The notes beneath the pieces were generated by a model that saw only the letters and a list, made by a program, of their open reading frames with translations, searched no databases and was not told where the DNA came from. 64,000 bases of DNA from assembly GCA_018857735.1 (NCBI GenBank), contig JABMCL010002105.1, positions 1 to 64,000 of the forward strand. The letters are read 5' to 3'. Source of the stretch: Alviniconcha marisindica. Taxonomy: Eukaryota; Mollusca; Gastropoda; Provannidae. A program made the position numbers and the translations under genes. This document shows positions 10,845 through 22,520 of the stretch, in pieces; the stretch's first letter is position 1, and each line of letters opens with the position of its first letter.

Positions 10845-11350
10845 ACACCATCTGGCTGGTAGACTCCGATAGCATGAGCGAATGCTCTTGGCTGATACCC
10901 CCAGGAAGCTCTAAATGAAGGCAAAAGTATTCAGAAGAAATGGAAAAAGGTTCTGTCATTAATTAGCAGTCAGTTTTGGACGTTAAGAAACATATATATA
11001 TATGAAATGCTAAATTTAGAACGTTTGAGAGTATTTTACAACGAAAAATAACTCTGCCAGTAGGAATACTCTGTCCTTGACTTGTGGACCCATAAAGGAT
11101 GCATGAAAATGTCAGATCTGGAGAGAGAGAAAATGGCCCAAAAGGTGTTTAGGTTTCAAAGCAATTCAACATAAGCAAGGAGATATAAGTCTCAACGGTA
11201 ATTACTACTGCTACTTACTACTTACTAATTGCTACTGCTGTGTCAAACAGCTCCTGATGAATATTACTATGGAATCTCCTGATAAGAATGGATGCAATTT
11301 TCTACAAAGAACTAATTAATAATTTTTGGTTGAAGTGTAGATTATTATTA
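10845..11350. repeat. Dispersed repeat R5, copy 1
   Basis: Direct similarity with 17100-17390: GGTAGACTCCG, GAATGCTCT.GGCTGA, CGCTCTAAATGAAG-like text, GTCATTAATTAGCAG, CATAAAGGATGCATGAAA. A second block (CTCAACGGTAATTA..., GGATGCAATTTTCTAC) matches 18142-18240. The stretch between contains a copied piece of a coding exon (11243-11294). Confidence 0.75.
11243..11294 (-). pseudogene. Duplicated fragment of the 267-codon exon
   Basis: Text beginning TCAAACAGCTCCTGATGAAT matches exon positions 11808-11859 (TCAAACAGCTCCTGGTGAAT) with about 44 of 52 bases identical by eye. The copy lies about 300 bp downstream of the gene's stop codon, in the same orientation. It has no coding context. Confidence 0.75.
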
Positions 11351-11542
11351 TTTTTAGATAGGTAAGTAGTATCCGTCGAGCACATTAGGGTCGAAGGTGT
11401 GACTGAATTATGTAATTAGTCAAACAAAACAAAACAAAAAGCAAATGAGGAAAATACAACTTTTCGTTGTTTTTGGACTCTCCTGGACTCTCTCACGTGT
11501 GTGTACAATAATTTAAGCGGCATCACAGTAAGAGTTGGTGCG

Positions 11543-11544
<2 letters not shown>

Positions 11545-11591
<47 letters not shown>
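11545..11591. repeat. (AG)n microsatellite abutting a stop codon
   Basis: About 46 bp of AG begins three bases after the minus-strand TAA at 11596-11594. It therefore forms a (CT)n tract at the very start of the 3' UTR. Confidence 0.97.
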
Positions 11592-11593
<2 letters not shown>

Positions 11594-11594
<1 letters not shown>

Positions 11595-12397
11595 TACTTC
11601 AGGTCCTCCTGTCTCTTCCATGTCCTGTGTCTTGCTTCTCGAATCGACGTATTAATCTCCTGCATAAAATGCTCGTCCCTCGCCAACCATAGGTGTGCAA
11701 CATCACACATTCGAGTCACCTTCAGCACCACATCTGCCACTAAACGGAGTAAGGGAAAGGCCTTGAGATCACATGTCACTAGAATAACGTCCACGAACCG
11801 GGAAGTATCAAACAGCTCCTGGTGAATACCACTATTGAAGCTCCTGATAAGAATCTGTGTATTTGAGAGGACATCCTCAGTCTCGGTCAGGTAGGATGAA
11901 ATGTCCTCAGTGTAACTGGAGAACACGTCCAGTTGCGTGTCCCCTAAAAGGTCATGGCTGATGTAATTCTTCTTTAGCCTGTTCAGAACATTCATTTGAA
12001 ATTTAGACACAACCGCCTTGAGGCTTTCCATTGTGGACTTGATGTTTTCCCAGTACTCCGTGAGAAAGTTTGTTGTTTCCGGGTCGAACTCGCTGTTTTC
12101 ACGAAGCTGGTTTAACAGCGACACAAGCCGAACCTCCGAATCGATCACCTCAAGTGTTGTTGAACGTTTTCTTAGCTCAGTGTTGGCACGAAGAAAATGC
12201 TTATTACAGGCTTTAAGGTAGTCCACGAAGCGGTCCTGGTCAACTTCTTGAGTTTGATGATACTCGCATTGAACTCGGTTCAGTTCGTCGTGGATGTCTT
12301 TGATCCTGTCTTTCATGTACTGCATGCCGTCCCGGTAAACTCGTGGCTGGAGTCCGGCGCGCATTGCCACCGACATCACCTCATTCTTTTGGGAGCT
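11594..12397 (-). CDS. Unrecognised helical protein, terminal exon (267 codons)
   Basis: Minus-strand exon with acceptor AATTTTGTCCCATTGCAG ending at 12398, starting in phase 0 and reading to TAA at 11596-11594. The peptide begins SSQKNEVMSVAMRAGLQPRV and ends RHRTWKRQEDLK. It looks mostly alpha-helical with amphipathic stretches (for example EYWENIKSTMESLKAVVSKF). It has few prolines, no signal peptide and no membrane segment. The long uninterrupted frame with no simple-sequence content argues for a genuine gene. I do not recognise the family. A phase-0 start-codon exon at 29214-28915 is a possible upstream partner. The 3' UTR begins with a (CT)n tract. Confidence 0.8.
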
Positions 12398-12534
12398 CTG
12401 CAATGGGACAAAATTATATCAGTGTGGATTTCAACCAAGAATAACATGATCATTAAAAAGAAACTTTTTTTTGTATTATTCAGAACTTGGTTTCCTTTAA
12501 CCCCCGGAGAAAAACAAGAATGAAACCTGGCGTG

Positions 12535-13169
<635 letters not shown>

Positions 13170-13170
<1 letters not shown>

Positions 13171-13730
13171 ACTGTGACCTACATTTCATAAGTGTCCCAC
13201 CAGTGGGCGTATGGGTAAGTGTGGTCCTCTTCTGAACCGATCAACCTTTTGCAGCCAAAATTGATGTGGTGATATATCAACGTGAGCTAGTCGTATTTTG
13301 TTTATATAAGCCCTCGATCATTGTGACTTTGAAAATGAAGATAGCAAACCAGTTTTTCTAAATGACACTACGGCTTATGTCGATGCATCACCATGCCAGT
13401 CTAGTCAAGTATTCACATCAAACATTCAAGGTCATTTCGAACCTAGAACTTAAACACAGCAGTCTAATCTTTTCACCAATCACTGTAGCGTCTAATAGTT
13501 TACCACGATACCAAGCGGTTGCAAAAAGACCATTAGTTGTCGAAACAGTCAAATTTTGATATATGAGTTCCCCCCCTCCTCCTGTGACCTTGACCATTAA
13601 AATAGCAAGGCTATCTTCTGCTGTGAATGATGCATCACATAATACTACGCTTGTCTAGTGTAAATAAAAACAACAGTAACACCACATTCTGTTCAGAATT
13701 TTCGGCTTTCTTGAAACCTTTCTCAATGAA
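13170..13730. other. Non-coding stretch
   Basis: No splice-supported frame or recognisable element was seen. Confidence 0.45.
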
Positions 13731-13734
13731 CTGT

Positions 13735-13871
13735 GACTGAAGAATGCTGAGCGTCACAAATACATACGTAAACACATGCGTAATTAAATGTAACCCAGTT
13801 CATTACCTCTCTCTCTCTCTAACTAAAGAACGCTGAGCGTCACAAATAAGTACGTAATACGTGCGTCATTG

Positions 13872-13955
<84 letters not shown>

Positions 13956-14050
13956 ATTGAAGAATGCTGGGCGTCACAAGTAAATACGTAAACTACTAAA
14001 CATATGTCTAATTCAATGTGCGCGGTTCATTGCGCCTTTCTCTCTTCTCT
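13735..14050. repeat. Tandem ~120-bp units each ending in a CT tract
   Basis: Three units begin GAATGCTGAGCGTCACAAATA or a close variant (13742, 13829, 13961). They continue with TACGTAA...ATGCGT and TTCATT, and each is followed by CT-rich sequence. The CT tract is 12 bp in the first unit and about 76 bp in the second (13875-13951). Confidence 0.8.
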
Positions 14051-14169
14051 ACACCTTCCTGTTTGGGTCTTCCTGATGTTATACGAAGACATTGTCAACG
14101 TTTCTCTGTGTGTATCCTCCCTTAAACCTATATTTACACCTGACTGATCGTGCCTAATGCTCGTTCACA

Positions 14170-14494
14170 ATGCGCATTCTGGTCAACCGAAAAACGACGC
14201 AAAGACACTTGTTTTCCACCCTCCATCCCCTTTCCCCTGTAATTTTTGCAACTACAACAGTGGTGGCATTTGTACTGCTTCGCAATTCTAGGTTCAACTT
14301 CTATTGTTATACACAGCGTGAAGCAACGCCTACTCAGAAATCGGCCCGGAAGTGACGCTGCGGCCTCTCGCGACTTCTTGCGCGAAAGATTACAAAGGGC
14401 ATTCACTTGTGCAAACCAGCTTCACTGAACCGCCCAGTACTCGTGTATGTGTGTGTGTGTGTGTTTGCGCGTGCATGCGTGCGTGCGTGCGTGC

Positions 14495-14555
<61 letters not shown>

Positions 14556-14638
14556 CGTGCGTGCGTGTATGCGCTTAGAATAATCTCTACGGACAAGATT
14601 TTTCGCTTTATAATACTTAATATTATTATTCAACAGTT
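14170..14638. repeat. Composite repeat R4, copy 2
   Basis: Direct repeat of 10172-10668, about 4.0 kb away. The internal GT/GCGT tract (14443-14571) differs in structure. The rest is nearly the same, including CTGAACCGCCCAGTACTCG. Confidence 0.85.
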
Positions 14639-14644
14639 TTAATG

Positions 14645-14763
14645 TTTGCAATATCCATTTAGAGAGATCATCGCACTTTAAAAACTATTTCCAGCGTGCG
14701 TCTGCATCAGTACAGTATTTAAAATCATTAGCGTAATGCCGGTTATAAATCCCTTTCTTTCGG

Positions 14764-14851
<88 letters not shown>

Positions 14852-15440
14852 TCACTCACTCACTCACTCACACAGACACACACACACAACCAGAAACATG
14901 CACACACACATACACACCCACACACACTAATATACAAGCACAGGGGCAAGATCAGGCAGGATAGGCCAGCATTAAGAACTGATATGGCAGATGGAATAAA
15001 AGAGTTTGTAAAAGTTCCTGCGGGCCAAGGGTACCCTGAACTGGTGACCAGAGGGAAGTCCTTGAAAGCAAACATTAAGAGGGTGAGTAGTGTCACTGAG
15101 AATTTGACGGGTTTTCGTTTTGACAGAAACCTGGTACATTTGGAGCTGCCTCGATCCTACAATTTTGCTGGCTATGCTGACAATGCCGCTTAGCTTTCTG
15201 TTCATGACAGTCAGGTTGCCATACTATATGACAATATTGAAAGTGAGGACACTTTCAGTCTAGCTTCTGTATACAGCTTCCAAGCTAAGGGGGCTAACGT
15301 TAAAACGTTTAAGTTTCCTGAGAAGATAGTATTTTCTGTGCTTTTTTGTTACATAAAATCTACGTTTTCAGTGAAGGACAGCTTCTGGACAATCACAGTG
15401 CCAAGGTACTTAAATGAACTATTTCGACTTCTTGCTGATT
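14645..15440 (-). pseudogene. LINE C-terminal tail plus 3' UTR, minus strand
   Basis: The minus strand encodes YGNLTVMNRKLSGIVSIASK, IVGSRQLQMYQ, QILSDTTHPLNVCF, GLPSGHQFRVPLARRNFYK, then in another frame NSFIPSAISVLNAGL. This is the conserved C-terminal region of a LINE polymerase (LPSGRRFRVP...FIPSAI type). There are frameshifts near 15030 and upstream stops. A CA tract (14765-14928) interrupts the 3' UTR. A close copy lies on the plus strand at 60190-60720. Confidence 0.88.
14765..14930. repeat. (CA)n with CACT block
   Basis: CA repeats with one CC break, a run of ACTC units, then imperfect CA. Confidence 0.97.
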
Positions 15441-15629
15441 AAAACAAATTGCTGTTGGTTTGAATTGAATGTTTAAATTGAACTGGTTTGAATTGAATGT
15501 CGACCGACTGCGTCGCTCCCTGGCCGGGACAAAATGTCAACCCAAAACAGCAATTAGAGGTATGCCTTTAATGAAGGCTGTATGTTTGGAAAATAAACTG
15601 TGTATAATGATGTCTTTATGCTATTAAGT

Positions 15630-15957
15630 AAGTAAGTAAATAAACATGGTGCTTAACGTCCACAGAAACCATAAGGCTTATTAGGGACGGGGAGAAGGGG
15701 GGAAAGGGGGTATGGAGGTGGGGGAAGAAGGAGCTTATATACCTGTCGCTACACTGTGACCACCAGAATGATTCCTGCATTAAGATGGGCAGCGATGAGA
15801 GCCATTTTAATGTTTGAGTAGGAAGTGATGGACATAGTCACAATCAGACTGTCCACAAACCACAATTTTTGAAGAGAAAGGAGAACCGAAGCGGTATCGA
15901 ACCGAGGTCCTTCCGCTTACCAGCCTAATGCCTTACCGCTAGGCCAAACCGGCTCAC
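15630..15957 (-). mobile_element. SINE-2, nearly full-length reference copy
   Basis: The minus strand begins with a tRNA-like head: GCCGGTTTGGCCTAGCGG (A-box TGGCCTAGCGG) and CTCGGTTCGATACC (B-box-like). A body of about 200 bp follows, then the shared 3' module ending CTAATAAGCCTTATGG and TTTCTGTGGACGTTAAGCA. RNA polymerase III transcription from the internal boxes is expected for such elements. There is no open frame. Confidence 0.85.
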
Positions 15958-16113
15958 TTTATGCTATTTTCGTTTTAGATCCTCTTATAGTTGTGAGGTG
16001 GTCCTCGTTTTACCCGCATTAAAATGCATACCTAATGACCACAAATCGTTTACCAGTAGTAGGCGCCTTGCTGCCGTCTGGACATAGTTACACCTACTCA
16101 AGCTGAAGTGACA

Positions 16114-16116
<3 letters not shown>

Positions 16117-16200
<84 letters not shown>
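16117..16200. repeat. (CT)n microsatellite
   Basis: About 84 bp of CT. Confidence 0.98.
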
Positions 16201-16204
<4 letters not shown>

Positions 16205-16230
16205 ATAGTTAATCCTAAGAGATTATTACA

Positions 16231-16745
16231 GTTTGTCCCTAATATGTCAGCCCAACATTTGAAGACATTAAGCCCCACATCATCATCATCTCACCGTTAT
16301 GTGCCGATGGTCACTGATCAGCTACTCAGGTAGCGAAACACGTGTCTGACCTAGGCAACCAACGTAATAATGGTCCCACCAGGATAAGATTTTTGATAAC
16401 CCCGTAACATTGTGGGATTCGGCTCCGGAGCTGCTGATGCACCCAGTAGGCTCTTTACGAAGGAGAGTAGGACTCCTCTTCCTTTTTTTTCTCTCCTTTT
16501 TTTCTTCCTTTTTTTTTCTTTCTAGAAGTGTTGAAAAAAAAGCAAGAAAGTAAACCGAATCTGATTTCAGGCCCACAATGCAGAGAGTAGAGGGGTGATC
16601 AAAAATCTGATCCTGATGTTGGTTGCCTAGGTCAGACACGCGTTTCGGTACTGAGTAGTTCAACGGTGACCACCGGCACATAATGGTGAGGAAATAATGT
16701 TGCTTAACGTCCACAGAAACCGTAGGCTTATTAGGTACGGGGACG
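16231..16745. mobile_element. Foldback element with ~130-bp inverted arms
   Basis: The left arm from 16290 (CTCACCGTTATGTGCCGATG, then GAAACACGTGTCTGACCTAGG, then GATAAGATTTTTGATAACCCC) pairs with the reverse complement of 16553-16692 (CTCACCATTATGTGCCGGTG, and so on). Outside the arms, pieces of the SINE 3' unit lie in opposite orientation on the two sides (16231-16289 and 16693-16745). The loop (16430-16552) is pyrimidine-rich. No transposase is present. Confidence 0.8.
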
Positions 16746-17099
16746 AGCGGGGTAAGGGGGAAAGAAGAGTGAAGCCTCGAGACAGGCGCCAACCCGGAAG
16801 ACCAAGGCTGCCGTGGACCGCCGCCGGAACAACAAAATGTGTCCGCCCGGCATTACGCAGCAACTACTGTACCACGCAATTGCTGTCCCAACTGCTATTC
16901 TGAACAGTAACAAAGACAATGTCCGTAGCTCCGCCGTTGGGAAACAACTGAAGAGAAAAAAGTCCGACTCTCAAACCCACCTCCACTCTTGATCTCTTGT
17001 GGGCTAACTTGAGGGTCCAGCACCACCTCCCTTCTCTTGATCTCGCCTGGACCCTGATAATGATGAGAGGATATCAGCCCGATACTAGCGACAGAAAAC

Positions 17100-17389
17100 T
17101 ACCGTCTAGGTGGTAGACTCCGCTTGCATGGGAGAATGCTCTCGGCTGACACACCTAAGACGCTCTAAATGAAGGAGACGTGTATTCAGAAGTTAAAAAA
17201 AGGTTTTGTCATTAATTAGCAGAAAAAAATCTTCTTTTTGAAATGCTGAATTTAGGAAATCTGAGAGAACTTTGCAAAGAAAAGTAACTCTGCAAGTACA
17301 AATACTCTGCCCTTGACCTATGGGTCCATAAAGGATGCATGAAAGTGTTAGGTCTGGAAACAATATGGCCCCAAAGGTGTTCAGGCAGC

Positions 17390-17390
<1 letters not shown>
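17100..17390. repeat. Dispersed repeat R5, copy 2
   Basis: Direct similarity with 10845-11155; see that entry for shared strings. It sits immediately upstream of a LINE tail, so it may be part of a longer LINE-associated sequence. Confidence 0.7.
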
Positions 17391-18145
<755 letters not shown>

Positions 18146-18263
18146 AAGAAAATATTAGCCTCAACAGTAATTATTATTGCTTGGATCCAATAAATGGATG
18201 CATATTTTCTACGAAGAATTAATTATTATTTTAGGTCGAAGTGTAAAAAATAAAAAACCCACA

Positions 18264-18300
18264 AAAACAAACAAACAAACAAACAAACAAACAAACAAGC
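18264..18300. repeat. (CAAA)n microsatellite
   Basis: Eight to nine CAAA units. Confidence 0.95.
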
Positions 18301-18653
18301 AAGTAATTGTAGAGGCGTTATATTTAGATCTGTAAGACCTTAAACAGGGTAAATCTGACGGAGGAAGAAAAAAAGAAAAAATTAACCTCTGCCGTGACCT
18401 TGACACAACAGTCCAATATTTCCACAAACCAATGATGATGATGGTGTACCATCAAACTGAGTTTAGTTGCAAAAGGATCAGCAGTTCAGTAGACATGGTA
18501 TAGATAGTCCTAATTTGTTTTCAGTCAGGACCCCTCACTGCGACTTTGACCTTGAAGATAGCTCACAACATACAGGCAGAAGTAGCCTTGTAGTCTACTC
18601 AAAGCAATACAGAATTTCAGTTTAACACTGGTTGACGCGGGGCTAATAAAGCA

Positions 18654-18712
18654 ACACACACGCACGCACACACGCACGCACGCGCGCGCACACACGCACG
18701 CACACACACATA
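18654..18712. repeat. (AC)n/(GCAC)n microsatellite
   Basis: Alternating AC and GCAC units with a short GCGCGC core. Confidence 0.95.
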
Positions 18713-18899
18713 CATCGACACAGATTGTAGTGGTACTGGCGAAGGGGTGACAAATTGTGCAGCAAGTGAACCTTTCGGCACGATTTGTCACCTCGTGGTG
18801 ACAAATCGTAGAGGCAGTGCATCAGATTTGACACTTTTAAACGTGCTGGGGTGACAAAGCGAGCCGCAATAACCGCCCTTCCGCACTAAGTACGGTGGT

Positions 18900-19012
18900 C
18901 AGCGCTCTTCTGTGACCAGGCTCCAATTACCTAGTACCAACTCCCTGTTTCCGCCGTCATTCTACCTCTGTCAGCCCTTTCAAATCTTCCGTGAAAACCT
19001 TTTTCCCTTTTC
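18900..19012 (+). pseudogene. Possible LINE C-terminal scrap
   Basis: A short plus-strand stretch reads like the W..LPPS...LCQPF..F tail of LINE polymerases (LPPSFYLCQPFQIFRENLF with expected residues missing). It is weak and short. Confidence 0.3.
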
Positions 19013-19424
19013 CCTCAGATACGAGTGTGTGTGCGTGCATGCGTTGTCAATATATGTCCGACTAAAGAATTTATAAGCGTTTAGGGCCAGGGATTATTAT
19101 GATGATGAATATTTGACTGGATTGGTTGATTTTTATTATCAGAAGTCCTTCCACATGCATATGAATTAGTGCGACATTGAAGACTTGCTGGATTGGTAAT
19201 ATTTTATCATCTAACACCCTTCCATGTGCACATCAATTAGTTGGACATTGAAGAGTTGACTGGACTGACTGGTTGATTTATATTACTAGTCAGTGGCGAA
19301 GGGCAGAACTCAACAGTAGGTTATAAACGTCGGATTTACAGCTCAAGCCACACATCATTTTCTATTTGAAATTACTGCAATCACAATCAATTCCGACTAG
19401 TATATAAATACCAAGTATCAATAT

Positions 19425-19548
19425 TTCAAGGAGTTCATCTTGATCAGACTCTCTTTGCAGCCGCACATCAGCAGCATCTGCCGGTCAACTTTCCTGGAGC
19501 TTCGCAAAATTGCATCCATCCGCTCTAACCTGTCTTGTAAAGCCCGTT
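19425..19548 (+). pseudogene. LINE polymerase fragment (LGVxxDQTL block)
   Basis: The plus strand encodes GVHLDQTLSLQPHISSIC followed by STFLELRKIASIRSNLS. The same block occurs in the minus-strand LINE at 21226-21504 (NLGVLLDQTLFIQQHISSVC). The copy is cut immediately after this block by the element at 19550-20140. Confidence 0.85.
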
Positions 19549-19549
19549 C

Positions 19550-20140
19550 TTAACTGGGCGAATGTTTGTTCGCGAACCTAGTTGGAAGTATTCGGCGAAG
19601 CTAGTTGGTTCTTAATTGGGCGCACTTTTCTTCGCGAACCTAGTTGGAAGTATTCGTCGAAGCTATACTATTCGTCGAAGCTAAAAAGCTTCGCTCAACA
19701 TGTTCTGGGAACATTCGCCCTATTCGACGATCATTGCCTCTGACTGGCTGAGAGCAGAGCTCTCCTGTGGATGAAGAAAAAATCTAAATAAAAATGGATG
19801 ACGGTGTCGCTAGGTTCTTCACTCGCTTCGGAGGGAATTTGCTTATTTGTTGACTCGTGGGAGGCGCAGCTTTGTCTCGGAGACCCAGAATGAGATAGTA
19901 GTTAGTTGAATTACCCTGTGAGGGATGATGAAAGTATATGGACTTGACATGACTTGACTTTAGCCTACATTTTCGATCATGCTGTCTGCTGCGCGTCTGC
20001 CACAAGTTCGGGCCGAAGCTTGCATCTCATTACGAGCCAGTTGAGAACGAAGTAAAGTTTGGACTGTCCGAACCATGTTCGGCGAACTAAAAGTTCAATT
20101 AAGAAACGAATCATAGTTCGTCGAACTGTCCGAAGAGACT
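19550..20140. mobile_element. MITE-like insert with repeated TTCG(T/G)CGAA termini
   Basis: The left part repeats GTTCTTAATTGGGCG, CTTCGCGAACCTAGTTGGAA and ATTCGTCGAAGCTA. The right part holds inverted equivalents: TTCGGCGAACTAAAAGTTCA, ATTAAGAAACGAA and AGTTCGTCGAACTG. The interior has no protein motif. A LINE lies on both sides (coding block on the left, 3' UTR-like sequence on the right), so this looks like an insertion into an older LINE. Confidence 0.6.
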
Positions 20141-20149
20141 CAAAGGGAG

Positions 20150-20440
20150 ACAGTTTTTGAGAGAGTACTGGTAATTTACTGTACTGCGTATATGAGTGGG
20201 CGATGGGAGATTGTTTCGTGCGGATGTGTATTTCCGTGTGTAGGACTGGGTGTGTACGTATAAATAGTTATTGTTTGCTATGTGGTTATGTTTATGACAA
20301 ATACTATACTTCAGGTTCTGTTTGTTGAAATGTATGTAAATGTGATTTTTGTCAAGTTGTTTGTACAGCGCAGTGAGTTTAACTCGTGTTAGAGAATGGC
20401 GCTTTATAAGAGCTATCTATTTTAATTATTTTATTTCAAT
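20150..20440 (+). mobile_element. LINE 3' UTR-like segment
   Basis: The ending TTGTACAGCGCAGTGAG...AATGGCGCTTTATAAGAGC resembles the short 3' hairpin tail of CR1/L2-like LINEs. It probably completes the element interrupted at 19549. Confidence 0.5.
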
Positions 20441-20940
20441 TTCACGTATAAACGCACATAAACCGTTAAAAGGAACGCTATTGCAACAAGTCAACAAATC
20501 CCAACTTACAACAACCGTGGTCAAAACACAATTCATTAAATCGCAAGTAAAACTCTGATTAACTGTTATGACACATCTTACTTTACAGCCAAGGAAGCTT
20601 AACTAAATGCGAAGGCAGAAGATAAAAAGCAGAATCCTTAGCAACAGGTAAAGCATAAACGTATGACCTACTTCTGCCTTAAAAGAGAGACCTTCTCTTG
20701 GTTCTCAGCACAGCGGAGAGCTTAATTTCTGCGTCTACAAAGTACCCTTCTGCAGGCTAAAACGACTGAAATAATACGATCATGTTTCTTTACGTATGAA
20801 CGAGTGCCGATTTTCATGCGCCTGTAAGCACAGCGAGACACTCGATCGGAGTTTGCTGAGTGTCTTTTGTTATGCCTTTCGCGGCTGACCGGGCGACAAC
20901 TATCAACTCTCTTACTCTGGGGGATTTACGAGCGTATCAA
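20441..20940. other. Non-coding stretch, weak repeat
   Basis: Part of it (GAAGGCAGAA..., GGAGAGCTTAATTTCTGCGTC) resembles 49530-49690 (GGGGAGCTTCATTTCTGCATC), so a dispersed repeat is likely. There is no coding evidence. Confidence 0.4.
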
Positions 20941-20956
20941 ATAAACACAGATGTGT

Positions 20957-21164
<208 letters not shown>

Positions 21165-21225
21165 TATTTAAAAAAAAAACTTTTTTAGCCGATCTAAAGA
21201 GAGAGCAACATAGCTGTGATTATAC

Positions 21226-22520
21226 TCAGTCAAGCCGAGATGGCCGATGAAACGAGCTGGGCAGGTATGGTCGGATTGAAGATGTTTCTAGTTCTAGGTA
21301 CGCTGTGCGGCATACACTGCTGATGTGTTGTTGAATAAACAGTGTCTGATCAAGAAGAACTCCTAGGTTCCTAACTGAATATTCAGAAGGTATCCACTTG
21401 CCACCTGTGTCTCCACTCTCTCTGTCAACCGACCTAAGGCGGGCGGTAGAGGCAACGGAAAGAAATTTGGGTTTTCTGCATTTAGTTTGAGCTTGTTGCT
21501 GCACGTCCAGTCTACAAGACTTTCAATGCAGGTCTGGATATCACAGAGAAGATCCTGACATTGATCAGGAGGAGCTCCCTTTGACAAGTGTGTGTCATCG
21601 GCGTGTTTGTGATAATCACACTCACGACGACATATCAAGTCAGAGAGGGCCTGGGAGTACAATGTGAACAGGATTCGCCCAAAAACCGAACCCTGCGGAA
21701 CACCGAACTGACAGGGGCTGGGAGAGGACAAGACGTTGTCAATTATCTCAGACTGCTCACGGCCCTCTAAGTAGGACACAAACCAACGAAACACGGTGCC
21801 CAAAGTGGTCCCAGGCCTATGTAGCAGTATGGGGTGGTGCAGTGTCAAATACCGTCCACCAAAGCCACCATTGGGACCAGGCTATCATCGGCATTTCTGA
21901 GAACACCTACAACTCTCAGGAGAGCTGTCTCTGTGTTGTGATTCTTTCTGTATGTGGACTGTCTGAATCCAAGCAGATCGTTTTCTGAGAGGTGCTTCCG
22001 CAGTTAGATTTGGAAAATGTAGGGCAAATTCGACACCGGACAAATATGCTTCATGTCATTAGGATCCAGTCTAGGTTTCTTTAACAGTGGAGTTACTACG
22101 GGATTCTTGGACTGACGTGAGACGGTTCCAGGATAGAGAGAGCTGTTTACAATTCTTGTGATCAGAGGTAACAGACCGGAAATGCAGTCTTTAGTAAGAG
22201 AAGTAAGAACAGAGTCTAACATGCAGATTTTGGTCTACGATTTAACAATGACTACAATGAGTTTTACGACTGAATCTCCTCTTCAGTGACAGACTCGAAA
22301 TGACAGCTTAGGGCCGTCATAGAGAGAATCCCGCTGGTTCAGAAGGGTGAGCATCATGCCGAATGTTTAGGATTTTCTGAGAGAAAATCATACAAAACCT
22401 GGTAGGAAGCGTGGTATGTCAGATGGGAGGAGTTTGGTCTGACTTTGCAAAGAAGACCACTGGATGCTGAATACAGCTGCTTGGTACTAGAGCAGTTCTA
22501 AATCCTGGTGTGACAGTCTG
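21226..22520 (-). pseudogene. LINE reverse transcriptase, broken
   Basis: Minus strand. 22222-22007 encodes LLPLITRIVNSSLYPGTVS followed by VVTPLLKKPRLDPND (fingers). 21848-21366 encodes FRWFVSYLEGREQSE, QFGVPQGSVFGRILFTLY, and the catalytic block YHKHADDTHLSKGAPPDQ, in which both aspartates of ADD are intact. SNKLKLNAENPNFFPLPLP and, in another frame, YSVRNLGVLLDQTLFIQQH follow. Frameshifts lie near 21990 and 21420. Identity as a CR1/L2-like LINE rests on these motifs. Confidence 0.9.

Noticed and set aside
14984..15193. An open frame MADGIKEFVKVPAGQGYPEL... on the plus strand, repeated almost unchanged on the minus strand at 60557-60303
   Set aside because: It is antisense to the LINE polymerase tail, whose sense frame carries family motifs (GLPSGHQFRVP, SFIPSAI). 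Conservation of the antisense frame is a by-product.
18885..19020. A separate small gene at the CCACC/LPPSF stretch
   Set aside because: Better explained as a worn LINE tail; too short for a firm call.
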